DNA of 64,000 bases, from positions 310,001 through 374,000 of the forward strand of contig CAWIBR010000008.1 of assembly GCA_963834425.1 (NCBI GenBank), written 5' to 3'. Below, in pieces: positions 17,145 through 24,963 of the stretch (its first letter is position 1; every line of letters starts with the position of its first letter). The notes under the pieces were generated by a model, which worked only from the letters and a program-made list of their open reading frames with translations, did no database searches and was not told the origin of the DNA. This DNA is from CAVURS01 sp963834425 (GTDB taxonomy: Bacteria > Actinomycetota > Actinomycetes > Actinomycetales > CAVURS01). A program made the translations under genes and the position numbers.

Positions 17145-18500
17145 TCAGACGTTCCGGAACCGGTCGATGGCGACGCGGTGACGCTCGCGCAGCTCCGGGT
17201 TCCGCACGCCCAGACCCTCCTCGGGTGACAGGCACAGCACGCCCACTTTGCCCTGGTGCCGGTTGCCGTGGACGTCGGCCGCCGCCCGCCCGGTCTGCTC
17301 CAGGGGATAGGTGCGCGACAGCGTCGGATGGATGAGTCCCCGGGCGATCAGGTCATTGGCCGCCCAGGCCTCCCGATAGTTCGCGAAGTGTGAGCCCACG
17401 ATCCGCTTGAGGTTCATCCAGAGGTAGCGGTTGTCGTACTCGTGCATGAAACCCGAGGTCGACGCGCAGGTCACGATGGTGCCGCCTCGCCGAGCGACAT
17501 AGACGCTGGCGCCGAAGGTCTCCCGGCCGGGGTGCTCGAAGACGATGTCGACGTCGCGACCCTTGGTCAGCTCACGGATCTTGGCGCCGAACCGCTTCCA
17601 CTCGCCCGGATCTTGGCTGTGCTCGTCCGACCAGAACCGGTAACCCTCGGCCGTCCGGTCGATCACCAGCTCCGCGCCCATGTCATGACAGAGCTCGGCC
17701 TTGTCCGGGCTGGAGACCACGCAGATCGGCTGGGCGCCGGCGGCCAGCGCCATCTGGGTCGCGTAGGAGCCCAAGCCGCCGCTGGCGCCCCAGATCAGCA
17801 CCGTGTCGCCGAGCTTGACGCCGGCGCCGTGGTGGGAGACCAGCTGGCGGTACGCCGTGGAGTTGACCAGGCCCGGACAGGCGGCCTCCTCCCAGGACAG
17901 GTGCCCTGGCTTGGGCATCAGCTGGTTGGCCTTCACGAGGGCCAGCTCGGCCAAGCCGCCGAAGTTGGTCTCGAAGCCCCAGATCCGCTGCTGGGGATCG
18001 AGCATCGTGTCGTCGTGGCCGTCCGGGTGCTCGAGCTCTACCGAGAGGCAGTGGGCCACGACCTCGTCGCCCGGCTGCCAGGCGTGCACGCCCGGACCGG
18101 TGCGCAGGACGACGCCCGAAAGGTCCGAGCCGACCACGTGGTAGGGCTGGTCGTGCTGTGCGGCCAGGGGAGAGGACCGGCCGTACTTCTTCAGGAAGCC
18201 AAAGGTCGAGACCGGCTCGAAGATCGAGGTCCAGACCGTGTTGTAGTTGATCGCGCTGGCCATCACCGCGACCAGCGCCTCGCCCGGCCCGACCTCGGGC
18301 ACGGGCACGTCGTCGACGTGCAGGCTGCGCTGCGGGTCCTTGTCCTTCGCCGCCAGGCCCTCGAACATCCCGGCCTCGTCTGCGTGCACGGTCACCCCGC
18401 GGTACGACGCGGGGATCGGCAGTGCGGCGTATGCCTCGCTCGTGGTGTCACCGGCCAGGATCGCCGCGCGGATCTGCTCCATCTGCGGGTTGTCAGTCAT
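17145..18500 (-). CDS. ccr: Crotonyl-CoA carboxylase/reductase
   Basis: 451 residues, full length. A zinc-free medium-chain reductase that turns crotonyl-CoA, CO2 and NADPH into ethylmalonyl-CoA (or, without CO2, butyryl-CoA). Seen: the long N-terminal extension typical of Ccr, ASAINYNTVWTS, GSDLSGVV, GFETNFGGLAE, the NADPH-binding GASGGLGSYATQMA, and VGSHFANYREA near the C-terminus. The Asn in NYNT, the Phe-Glu of GFETNFGG and the His in SHFANY correspond to CO2-binding positions described for Ccr. It overlaps the epimerase gene by 8 bp and is therefore translated with it. This is the marker enzyme of the ethylmalonyl-CoA pathway and also feeds extender units to polyketide synthases. Confidence 0.95.
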   Translation of the reverse strand: MTDNPQMEQIRAAILAGDTTSEAYAALPIPASYRGVTVHADEAGMFEGLAAKDKDPQRSLHVDDVPVPEVGPGEALVAVMASAINYNTVWTSIFEPVSTFGFLKKYGRSSPLAAQHDQPYHVVGSDLSGVVLRTGPGVHAWQPGDEVVAHCLSVELEHPDGHDDTMLDPQQRIWGFETNFGGLAELALVKANQLMPKPGHLSWEEAACPGLVNSTAYRQLVSHHGAGVKLGDTVLIWGASGGLGSYATQMALAAGAQPICVVSSPDKAELCHDMGAELVIDRTAEGYRFWSDEHSQDPGEWKRFGAKIRELTKGRDVDIVFEHPGRETFGASVYVARRGGTIVTCASTSGFMHEYDNRYLWMNLKRIVGSHFANYREAWAANDLIARGLIHPTLSRTYPLEQTGRAAADVHGNRHQGKVGVLCLSPEEGLGVRNPELRERHRVAIDRFRNV

Positions 18501-18954
18501 GAGCGGACCCGTCGGCGGGCTGGACGAGCTCGATCAGCACCCCGCCGGCGTCCTTGGGGTGGACGAAGTTGACCCGGCTGCCCGCCGTACCCCGCTTGGC
18601 CTCGTCGTAGAGCAGCCGAAGGCCCCTGCCCCGCAACGTTTCGGCCGTCTGCTCGACGTCCTCGACCCGGTAGGCGACCTGCTGCAGGCCCGGCCCGCTG
18701 CGCTCCAGGAACTTCGCGATCGTGGAGTTCGGGGTCAGCGGGGCGAGCAGCTGCACGCAAGAGCCGGAGTCACCGACGGCCATCATCGCCTCGCGCACAC
18801 CCTGCTCCTGGTTGGTCTCCTCGTGGACCAGCCGCAGGCCCAGGACGTCGCGGTAGAACGCGATCGCCTCGTCCAGATCGGGCACGGCCACGCCCACATG
18901 GTCGATGGCGGTGAGCATCGTCACAGGGAACGCCGCAGAGGTCGGATCAAACAT
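18493..18954 (-). CDS. mce: Methylmalonyl-CoA (ethylmalonyl-CoA) epimerase
   Basis: 153 residues with two glyoxalase/VOC repeats: TAIDHVGVAVPDLDEAIAFY at the start, then GLQQVAYRVEDVE, and the C-terminal FVHPKDAGGVLIELVQ. The metal ligands of this family (His in DHVGVAV, the second-repeat His-like position, and the Glu in LIEL) are in place. It interconverts the R and S forms of methylmalonyl-CoA or ethylmalonyl-CoA. The start was set at 18954 because TACGCT lies 7 nt upstream; an internal ATG (MLTAIDH) is possible. Its direct coupling to ccr suggests it acts on the Ccr product. Confidence 0.92.
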   Translation of the reverse strand: MFDPTSAAFPVTMLTAIDHVGVAVPDLDEAIAFYRDVLGLRLVHEETNQEQGVREAMMAVGDSGSCVQLLAPLTPNSTIAKFLERSGPGLQQVAYRVEDVEQTAETLRGRGLRLLYDEAKRGTAGSRVNFVHPKDAGGVLIELVQPADGSAHD

Positions 18955-18961
18955 GCCGCGA

Positions 18962-18967
18962 AGCGTA
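18962..18967 (-). promoter_or_regulatory. -10 element TACGCT of the mce-ccr operon (leaderless)
   Basis: TACGCT on the minus strand with 7 nt to the mce ATG. The opposite strand carries the thiolase gene start 80 bp away, so this is a divergent promoter region. Confidence 0.5.
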
Positions 18968-19048
18968 GGCTCGACGGAACAGATCGACACCCAGACTTGT
19001 CCTACCTCACACGACCGCACACGCACCTGTTCGCCTCTGGAGGGCTTC

Positions 19049-20257
19049 GTGAGTGACCAGACCCGTTCCGTCATCGTCGCCGGAGCGCGCACCCCGATGG
19101 GCCGCCTGCTCGGCTCGCTGAAGGACTTCAGCAGCACCGACCTCGGCGGGTTGGCGATCAAGGGCGCGCTGGACAAGGCCGGGATCGCTGGCGACCAGGT
19201 CGACTACGTGATCCTCGGCCAGGTGCTGCCCGCCGGAGCCGGGCAGTCGCCCGCCCGCCAGGCGGCGGTCAAGGGCGGCATCCCGATGAACGTCCCCGCG
19301 GTGTCGGTCAACAAGGTCTGCCTGTCCGGGCTGGACGCCATCGCCCTCGCCGACCAGCTCATCCGGCTCGGCGAGTTCGAGATCGTCGTCGCGGGTGGCA
19401 TGGAGTCGATGAGCCAGGCGCCCCACCTGTTGGAGAAGTCGCGCGAGGGCTTCAAGTACGGCGACGTGACGATGCGCGACCACATGGCCTACGACGGGTT
19501 GTGGGACGCCTTCACCGACCAGGCGATGGGCGGGCTGACCGACGCGGCCAACACCAGCGACGGTGGACAGCTGGCGTTCACCCGGGAGGAGCAGGACGCC
19601 TTCAGCGCCCGCTCGCACCAGCTGGCCGCCCGGGCCTGGAAGGACGGGCTGTTCGACGACGAGGTCGTGTCGGTCGAGATCCCGCAGCGCAAGGGTGACC
19701 CGGTCGTCTTCCGTGAGGACGAGGGCATCCGGGCCGACACCACCGTCGAGTCGCTCGGCCGGTTGCGCCCGGCGTTCCGACCGGACGGCACCATCACTGC
19801 CGGATCCGCCTCGCAGATCTCGGACGGCGCGGCTGCGGTCGTGGTGATGAGCAAGGCGAAGGCCGAGTCGCTCGGCCTGACCTGGCTGGCCGAGATCGGG
19901 GCGCACGGCGTCGTCGCGGGCCCGGACTCGACCCTGCAGCTGCAGCCAGCCAACGCGATCCGGCTCGCGTGCGCGAAGGACGGCGTCGACCCGGGCGACC
20001 TCGATGTGGTCGAGATCAACGAGGCGTTCGCGGCCGTCGGTCTGGCCTCGACGAGGGACCTCGGCATCGACCCGGAGCGGGTCAACGTCAACGGCGGGGC
20101 GATCGCCCTCGGGCACCCGATCGGCATGTCGGGCGCCCGCGTGGCGCTCCACCTCGCGCTGGAGCTGAAGCGTCGGGGCAGCGGCGTCGGGGCCGCTGCC
20201 CTGTGCGGTGGCGGCGGGCAGGGCGAGGCACTGCTGTTGCACTCGCCGTCGGCCTGA
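19049..20257 (+). CDS. Acetyl-CoA C-acetyltransferase (thiolase)
   Basis: 402 residues. Condenses two acetyl-CoA to acetoacetyl-CoA, or the reverse. Catalytic residues visible: Cys91 in NKVCLSGLDAI, the NEAFA motif, His356 in ALGHPIGMSGAR and Cys386 in ALCGGGGQG. GGMESMSQAP is also present. GTG at 19049 was chosen because GGAGGG lies just upstream and the conserved SVIVAGARTP begins a few residues later. It is divergent from mce-ccr and followed 42 bp later by meaB, so it probably supplies the first step of the crotonyl-CoA route. Confidence 0.94.
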   Translation: MSDQTRSVIVAGARTPMGRLLGSLKDFSSTDLGGLAIKGALDKAGIAGDQVDYVILGQVLPAGAGQSPARQAAVKGGIPMNVPAVSVNKVCLSGLDAIALADQLIRLGEFEIVVAGGMESMSQAPHLLEKSREGFKYGDVTMRDHMAYDGLWDAFTDQAMGGLTDAANTSDGGQLAFTREEQDAFSARSHQLAARAWKDGLFDDEVVSVEIPQRKGDPVVFREDEGIRADTTVESLGRLRPAFRPDGTITAGSASQISDGAAAVVVMSKAKAESLGLTWLAEIGAHGVVAGPDSTLQLQPANAIRLACAKDGVDPGDLDVVEINEAFAAVGLASTRDLGIDPERVNVNGGAIALGHPIGMSGARVALHLALELKRRGSGVGAAALCGGGGQGEALLLHSPSA

Positions 20258-20299
20258 CCCGGCCCACCAGCGCAGCCAGCGGATCGGAGCCCGGCACCC

Positions 20300-21268
20300 G
20301 TGGTGAGAGCGGCCGACCCGAGCGAACTCGTCGAGCAGGCACGGGCCGGCAGCGGTCGGGCTGTGGCCCGGCTGATCTCGCTGGTCGAGGACGACAGCCC
20401 GCGGCTGCGCGAGGTCATGGCGCTGCTGGCGCCGCACAGTGGGTCGGCGATGTCGGTGGGGTTGACCGGTTCGCCCGGGGTGGGCAAGTCCACGACGACG
20501 GCCGCTCTCGTTGCGGCGTACCGGCGTCGGGGTTCACGGATCGGCGTGCTCGCCGTCGACCCGAGCTCACCGTTCTCCGGAGGCGCGTTGCTGGGCGATC
20601 GAGTGCGGATGCAGGACGTCGCGCTCGACCCGGGCGTCTACATCCGGTCGATGGCGACCCGCGGTCATCTGGGGGGCCTCTCGCGGGCGACGCCGCAGGC
20701 CCTGCGCGTGCTCGACGCCGCCGGCTGTGACCTGGTGCTGATCGAGACGGTGGGGGTCGGACAGTCCGAGGTCGAGGTGGCCGGCCTGGCCGACACCACG
20801 GTCGTGCTGCTAGCCCCGGGGATGGGCGACGGCATCCAGGCGGCCAAGGCCGGAATCCTCGAGGTCGGTGACATCTTCTCGGTCAACAAGGCCGACCGGG
20901 ACGGAGCCGATGCCACCGTGCGCGAGATCCAGCACATGCTGGGGCTCGGCGAACGTCGGGCGCCCGGCGAGTGGCGCCCTCCGGTCGTGAAAACCGTTGC
21001 GATGCAAGGCGATGGCATCGATGAGCTGGTCGAGGCCATCGACAAGCACCAGGCCTGGCTGGCCGAGACGGGCGAGCTGCGCGAACGACGAGTGCTGCGG
21101 GCCGCGAGCGAGGTGGAGGCGATCGCGCTGGCCGCCCTCCGCGCGCGGATGGGCCAGGCCGGGCTGACCGAGGGCGGCCTCGCCGGGCTGGCCGGTGAGG
21201 TCGTTGACGGCGGCATCGACCCTTACGCCGCCGCCGACCGCCTGGTCGACGGCGTGCGCGAGGGCTGA
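20300..21268 (+). CDS. meaB: MeaB-type GTPase, chaperone of B12-dependent acyl-CoA mutase
   Basis: 322 residues of the MeaB/ArgK G3E P-loop family, which loads and protects adenosylcobalamin mutases. P-loop GSPGVGKST at 57-65, then AVDPSSPFSGGALLGDR, ETVGVGQSEVEVAGLAD, and NKAD for guanine recognition. The C-terminal dimerisation arm is present. It sits near mce and ccr but 8 kb from the mutase large subunit (29278), and no cobalamin-binding subunit is in the window. The start is one of two adjacent GTG codons. Confidence 0.93.
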   Translation: MVRAADPSELVEQARAGSGRAVARLISLVEDDSPRLREVMALLAPHSGSAMSVGLTGSPGVGKSTTTAALVAAYRRRGSRIGVLAVDPSSPFSGGALLGDRVRMQDVALDPGVYIRSMATRGHLGGLSRATPQALRVLDAAGCDLVLIETVGVGQSEVEVAGLADTTVVLLAPGMGDGIQAAKAGILEVGDIFSVNKADRDGADATVREIQHMLGLGERRAPGEWRPPVVKTVAMQGDGIDELVEAIDKHQAWLAETGELRERRVLRAASEVEAIALAALRARMGQAGLTEGGLAGLAGEVVDGGIDPYAAADRLVDGVREG

Positions 21269-21270
21269 TC

Positions 21271-21508
21271 TCAGCGCACCGGGGGGACTGGTCGAGGGCC
21301 GACTTCTGCGCGGTGGCCATCGGTCAGCCCATGTGAGACGCCGGGACGGGACAGCTCGTAGGCGAAGAACCCGATGATGGCCAGCCAGGCGACCGCCGCC
21401 GCCGCGAGCAGGTAGATCATGCGCGCGCAGCGCGCCGGGCAGCCGGTGGGTGCTAGGGAAGAACAGGGCGCCGATCGCGGCGGCGGGAATCAGGACCAGG
21501 GCGAGCAT
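21271..21508 (-). CDS. Small membrane protein, probably one gene broken by a 1-base shift
   Basis: MLALVLIPAAAIGALFFPS starts at 21508 after AGGAG with 7-nt spacing, but runs out of its frame near 21420. There a second frame begins MIYLLAAAAVAWLAIIGFFAYEL and ends at 21271 (49 residues). Joined by one base shift the two give a protein of about 78 residues with two hydrophobic helices and a short polar tail. Alternatively the second part is its own 49-residue protein. The stop is 2 bp from the convergent meaB stop. No family recognised. Confidence 0.45.
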
Positions 21509-21524
21509 GGTCGGGCTCCTGGGT

Positions 21525-21560
21525 CGGGTTGGACGGGTTGGACGGGTTGGACGGGTTGGA
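21525..21560. repeat. 9-bp tandem repeat, four exact units
   Basis: CGGGTTGGA four times in a row, between the end of the PlsC-like gene and the small membrane protein gene. It lies just upstream of the latter's ribosome site. Slippage-type repeat; any role in expression is a guess. Confidence 0.85.
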
Positions 21561-21567
21561 CGGTGGG

Positions 21568-22773
21568 TCAGGACCAGGTCTGGACGGTGGCGGCCAGGCC
21601 GACGGCGAAGAGCAGCAGCCCGTTGGCGACGACGAGCGGGTAGTAGCGGCGCCATCGGCGGCCCAGCGCACCGACCAGGGCCAGGGCGGCCGAGACCACG
21701 ACCATCCGCAGTCCGCGGCCCTCGACGGTCGCCCGGGCAAAGGTCGCCGGGTCGGAGTGCGCCCGACCGGCGGCCGTGGCATAGACCTTCAGGGGGATCC
21801 CGGACATCGGCTGGTGTCGCACGCCGGTCGCTCCTTCGGTGGCGACCTCGCGGCGGGCCTCGACCTGCATCCGGTGGGTCACCAGCGGCTGGGGGAAGCT
21901 CCAACCGGCGCCGGCCAGCAGCAGCGCCAGGACTGCGGCGGCCGTGCTGGCGACGACTGCGGTGGCCGCCAGCACCGGCGCTCGCCGAGGCGCGGCCAGG
22001 ACGAGAAGGCCGACGAGCACTTCGGGCACGATCGGCCACGAGAACGCTTCCGCTGCAGCCCATCCGGCGACCACGGCGATGCCCGCGCGGGAACCGGCCA
22101 GGCCGGCCACGCGGTGGCGCAGGGTCGAGTCCGGGCGCCCGGTCGGCCCGCTGGACAGGTGGGCGACGGCCGCGCGGGCCTGGTCCGCGTCGACGGTAGG
22201 GAGCGGCGATCCGAACCGGACGGTCACGGCCGAGCGGGCGAAGTCTCCGTGAGCCGGCAACAGCTTGGCGGGGCCGATCAGGCCGACCGGTACGACGGGG
22301 ACGGCCGCGCCGCCAGCCAGCCGGAACGCACCGCGGTGGAACTCACCGAGCTGCCCGTCGCGGCTGCGGGTCCCTTCGGGGAAGACCACCACCACCCGGC
22401 CCTGGGCCAGCGCCGCTGTTGCGGCCTCGAGGTCGACGCTGCCTCCGCCACCGCGACGGACCGGCACGATCTCGACCAGGCCGCGGCAGGCCAGGCGGCG
22501 CAGCCGGCCGCCCGAGAGCCAGTAGTCGGAGGCCGCCACGACGACGGGGCGACGGCGTGCGGGCAGAGCGGCCAGCAAGGCGGCGGTATCGGCGTGCGAG
22601 GTGTGGTTGGCGACGACGACGCAGCCGCCGTCCGGCAGCGGACCCTCGACCCGCAGGCCCCCCGTGATCGTGAGCGCGAGCCGCCAGATCTGCCGGCGCA
22701 GCCACGAGCGGACGGTGCCGGCGAGGGGAGCAGCGCCGGCTGCGACGTCGGCCGAGAACAGCGTGGCCGTCAT
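21568..22773 (-). CDS. PlsC-like 1-acylglycerol-3-phosphate acyltransferase with C-terminal membrane domain
   Basis: 401 residues. The N-terminal half is a PlsC domain: ANHTSHADT (the NHxxxxD site), VPVRRGGGGSV and VVFPEGTRSRDG. The C-terminal half, unusual for plain PlsC, has several hydrophobic segments (for example VLVGLLVLAAPRRAPVLAATAVVAS) and a long loop. It would acylate lysophosphatidate or a related lysolipid at the membrane. It overlaps the CdsA-like gene by 4 bp, and that overlaps the CDP-alcohol transferase gene, so all three are made together. Confidence 0.85.
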   Translation of the reverse strand: MTATLFSADVAAGAAPLAGTVRSWLRRQIWRLALTITGGLRVEGPLPDGGCVVVANHTSHADTAALLAALPARRRPVVVAASDYWLSGGRLRRLACRGLVEIVPVRRGGGGSVDLEAATAALAQGRVVVVFPEGTRSRDGQLGEFHRGAFRLAGGAAVPVVPVGLIGPAKLLPAHGDFARSAVTVRFGSPLPTVDADQARAAVAHLSSGPTGRPDSTLRHRVAGLAGSRAGIAVVAGWAAAEAFSWPIVPEVLVGLLVLAAPRRAPVLAATAVVASTAAAVLALLLAGAGWSFPQPLVTHRMQVEARREVATEGATGVRHQPMSGIPLKVYATAAGRAHSDPATFARATVEGRGLRMVVVSAALALVGALGRRWRRYYPLVVANGLLLFAVGLAATVQTWS

Positions 22774-23627
22774 GACAGCACCAGGGCGATGGCCAGGGCG
22801 AAGAGCAGCGAGTCGACCCGGTCGAGCATCCCGCCGAAGCCGGGCAGCCAGGTCCCGGCGTCCTTGACCCCGGCCTCTCGCTTGATCATCGACTCGGCCA
22901 GGTCACCCAGCGGTGCCGCGGCCGCGACGGCAATGACCAGTGCGGGGCTGGCCGCGTGCAGGAGGACAAGGATCGCGACGCCGGCGGCAGCTCCGCCGAG
23001 CAGGCCGCTCACTCGCTTGCCGGGCGACAATGGTGACAGAGGAATTCGGCCAATCGCGGTGCGGCCCAGGGCCTTGCCCGCGCACCACGCCGCGACATCG
23101 GCCACGCTCACGGCGACGACCAGGGCCAGCCCGCGATGGCCCAGGGTGACCAGCGCGGACAGCGCGCTCAGCCAGAGCAGTCCGAAGAGCAGCTGGGCCG
23201 CTCGACGGCCTCCCTGCCGGAGGTCCCCCTCCAGGACGGCCGGCAGGGAGGCGATGAGGGGCAGCGCGATCGCTGCGTGGGCCAGCACGAAGCCCGGCGC
23301 GGCGTCGTGCGACCGGACCGTCCAGGCCGCCCCGACGATGGAGAGCAGCACCCCGACGGCCAGGACCCAGGCATCGGTGCGCGGCATCCGGACCAGCCGG
23401 GCGTACTCCAGGACACACGGCACGGCGACCCCCACCGCGAGCACCGCACGGCCCTCGGTGCCGAGGGCCTGGGCCAGTCCCAACAGGACGGCGGCGGCGA
23501 CCCACACGGCCCAGCGCTGGATCAGCTCGATCCGTCGGGAGACAGCGACGGCGACCCCGCTGAGCGAGAGCCCACCCGCGACGTACGGCGTGAGGCCGGC
23601 GCTCGCGAAGGCCAGGGCGCCGTTCAT
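22770..23627 (-). CDS. CdsA-like phosphatidate cytidylyltransferase
   Basis: 285 residues, mostly transmembrane. The C-terminal signature GDLAESMIKREAGVKDAGTW, then LPGFGGMLDRVDS, matches the CTP:phosphatidate cytidylyltransferase motif, with GFGG where many enzymes have GHGG. It would make CDP-diacylglycerol or a related CDP-lipid. It lies between and overlaps the PlsC-like and CDP-alcohol transferase-like genes. A main housekeeping CdsA may exist elsewhere, so this could be a specialised paralogue. Confidence 0.85.
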   Translation of the reverse strand: MNGALAFASAGLTPYVAGGLSLSGVAVAVSRRIELIQRWAVWVAAAVLLGLAQALGTEGRAVLAVGVAVPCVLEYARLVRMPRTDAWVLAVGVLLSIVGAAWTVRSHDAAPGFVLAHAAIALPLIASLPAVLEGDLRQGGRRAAQLLFGLLWLSALSALVTLGHRGLALVVAVSVADVAAWCAGKALGRTAIGRIPLSPLSPGKRVSGLLGGAAAGVAILVLLHAASPALVIAVAAAAPLGDLAESMIKREAGVKDAGTWLPGFGGMLDRVDSLLFALAIALVLS

Positions 23628-24211
23628 CGGGCCACCGCCTGGGAGGAGGTCAGGATCCGGGTCAGGCGGAGCCCGGCGGTCGTGGCCGACCCGACCGCCA
23701 GCACCAGGAGGAGGGGCGAGGCCCAGCCGGTCAGCGCGATCAGCACCAGACCGGCCGCGCGCTCGGTCTTCCCGACCGGGCCACCGTTGAGGCGGGGCGC
23801 GCCCGCCGCGGACCCGGCCAGGGCGACCCACGAGGGTGCGCTCATCGCGAGGGCCGCCAGCAGGACCAGTGCGGTCGGGGCGAGCGCCAGCGCACCGGCG
23901 AGGGCCGCGAGCTCGGCCAGCCGGTCGCCGACTTCGTTGGTCACCGAGCCGGCGCGGCTGGTGACGCCGCGGGCGCGGGCGACGCCCCCATCGAGATTCG
24001 CGGCGCCCAGCCGGACCGCGAGCGCTGCGCCGACGACGACGCCGGCGGCGAGTCCGTGGGGGATCAGGGCGAGGGCAGCGCCGGCCGCAGCACCAGCACC
24101 GACGCCGACGACCGAGATGACGTGCGGCGAGACCTCGTGGGCCACGAGCTGGCCGCGGATGCCGCCGAGCCGACGGGCGTACCAGGGCTTGAGTGCGTAG
24201 AGACCGTCCAT
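23624..24211 (-). CDS. CDP-alcohol phosphatidyltransferase-like protein with altered metal motif
   Basis: 195 residues, several helices. The family motif is D-x2-D-G-x2-A-R-x8-G-x3-D-x3-D. Here the aligned segment reads A-N-L-D-G-G-V-A-R, then GSVTNEVGD: the first Asp is replaced by Ala and the third by Asn, while the second and fourth remain. Two of the four metal-binding acids are thus missing. Still, DG..AR...G and the fold-like pattern are clear, and the neighbours (acyltransferase, cytidylyltransferase) fit lipid synthesis. It may be a divergent active subfamily or an inactive partner. Confidence 0.75.
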   Translation of the reverse strand: MDGLYALKPWYARRLGGIRGQLVAHEVSPHVISVVGVGAGAAAGAALALIPHGLAAGVVVGAALAVRLGAANLDGGVARARGVTSRAGSVTNEVGDRLAELAALAGALALAPTALVLLAALAMSAPSWVALAGSAAGAPRLNGGPVGKTERAAGLVLIALTGWASPLLLVLAVGSATTAGLRLTRILTSSQAVAR

Positions 24212-24314
24212 GGCTCAACGCTGACGGCCCGCTCGAGCGCGCGGACCCGCCGAACTGCTCGATCGGCCTGAGTAGTCCTACTCACTGCGTGCTCAGTGCC
24301 TGCGGAGTGGGTTC

Positions 24315-24963
24315 TTACTCCGGCTGGTCCAGACCCTGCTCGATCGCGTACCGGGTGAGCTCGACCCGGTTGTGCAGCTGCAGCTTGCGCAGGGTGCTCT
24401 GGATGTGGTTCTGCACGGTGCGCGGCGAGAGCACCAGCCGGGTCGCGATCTGCTTCGACGACAGCCCGGTCGCGACCAGTCGCAGCACTTCGGTCTCCCG
24501 GTCGCTGAGCCGGGTCGCCTGATCGTCCGGTCCGGGACCGCTGGCCATCCGCCGGAACTCGCCCAGCACCAGACCAGCGAGGCCGGCGGTGAAGACGGCC
24601 TCACCGAGCGCCGTCCGGGCGATCGCGTCCAGCAGCTCTTCGCGCGACGCCGACTTGACCAGGTATCCGGTGGCGCCGGCTTTGACGGCCTCGAGGACGT
24701 CGGCCTGCTCCCCGCTGGCCGACAGGACCAGCACGCGGGCCGGATGACCTGCTCGCGGCCAGGGCGCGCGTCACCTCGACCCCGGAGACGTCGGGCATCT
24801 GCAGATCGAGGACGACGACGTCCGGGCGCGCGGCCGCCGCTCGGCGGATCGCCTCCTGGCCGCCGGCAGCGGTCGCGACGACGTCGTAGCCCGCGTCGGC
24901 GAGGTCCCGGGCCACGGCCTCGCGCCAGATCGGGTGATCGTCGACCACCATGACCCGGGTCAT
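24315..24963 (-). CDS. LuxR/NarL-type response regulator, apparent 1-base insertion near 24750
   Basis: Receiver domain: MTRVMVVDDHPIW, the phospho-acceptor Asp in VVLDLQMPDVSG, and the Lys in GYLVKSAS. C-terminal HTH: LSDRETEVLRLVATGLSSKQ, then PRTVQNHIQSTLRKL. The frame changes near 24750. Removing one base turns ALAASR-S into ALAASR-HPARVLVLSA, the normal continuation, so the break is probably a sequence error. Restored length is about 215 residues. The start ATG overlaps the kinase stop (ATGA), so it is the partner of that kinase. Binding targets unknown. Confidence 0.85.

Noticed and set aside
24315..24963. Two separate genes: an orphan receiver and an orphan LuxR regulator
   Set aside because: Removing one base near 24750 joins them into a normal NarL-type regulator with no residue lost.
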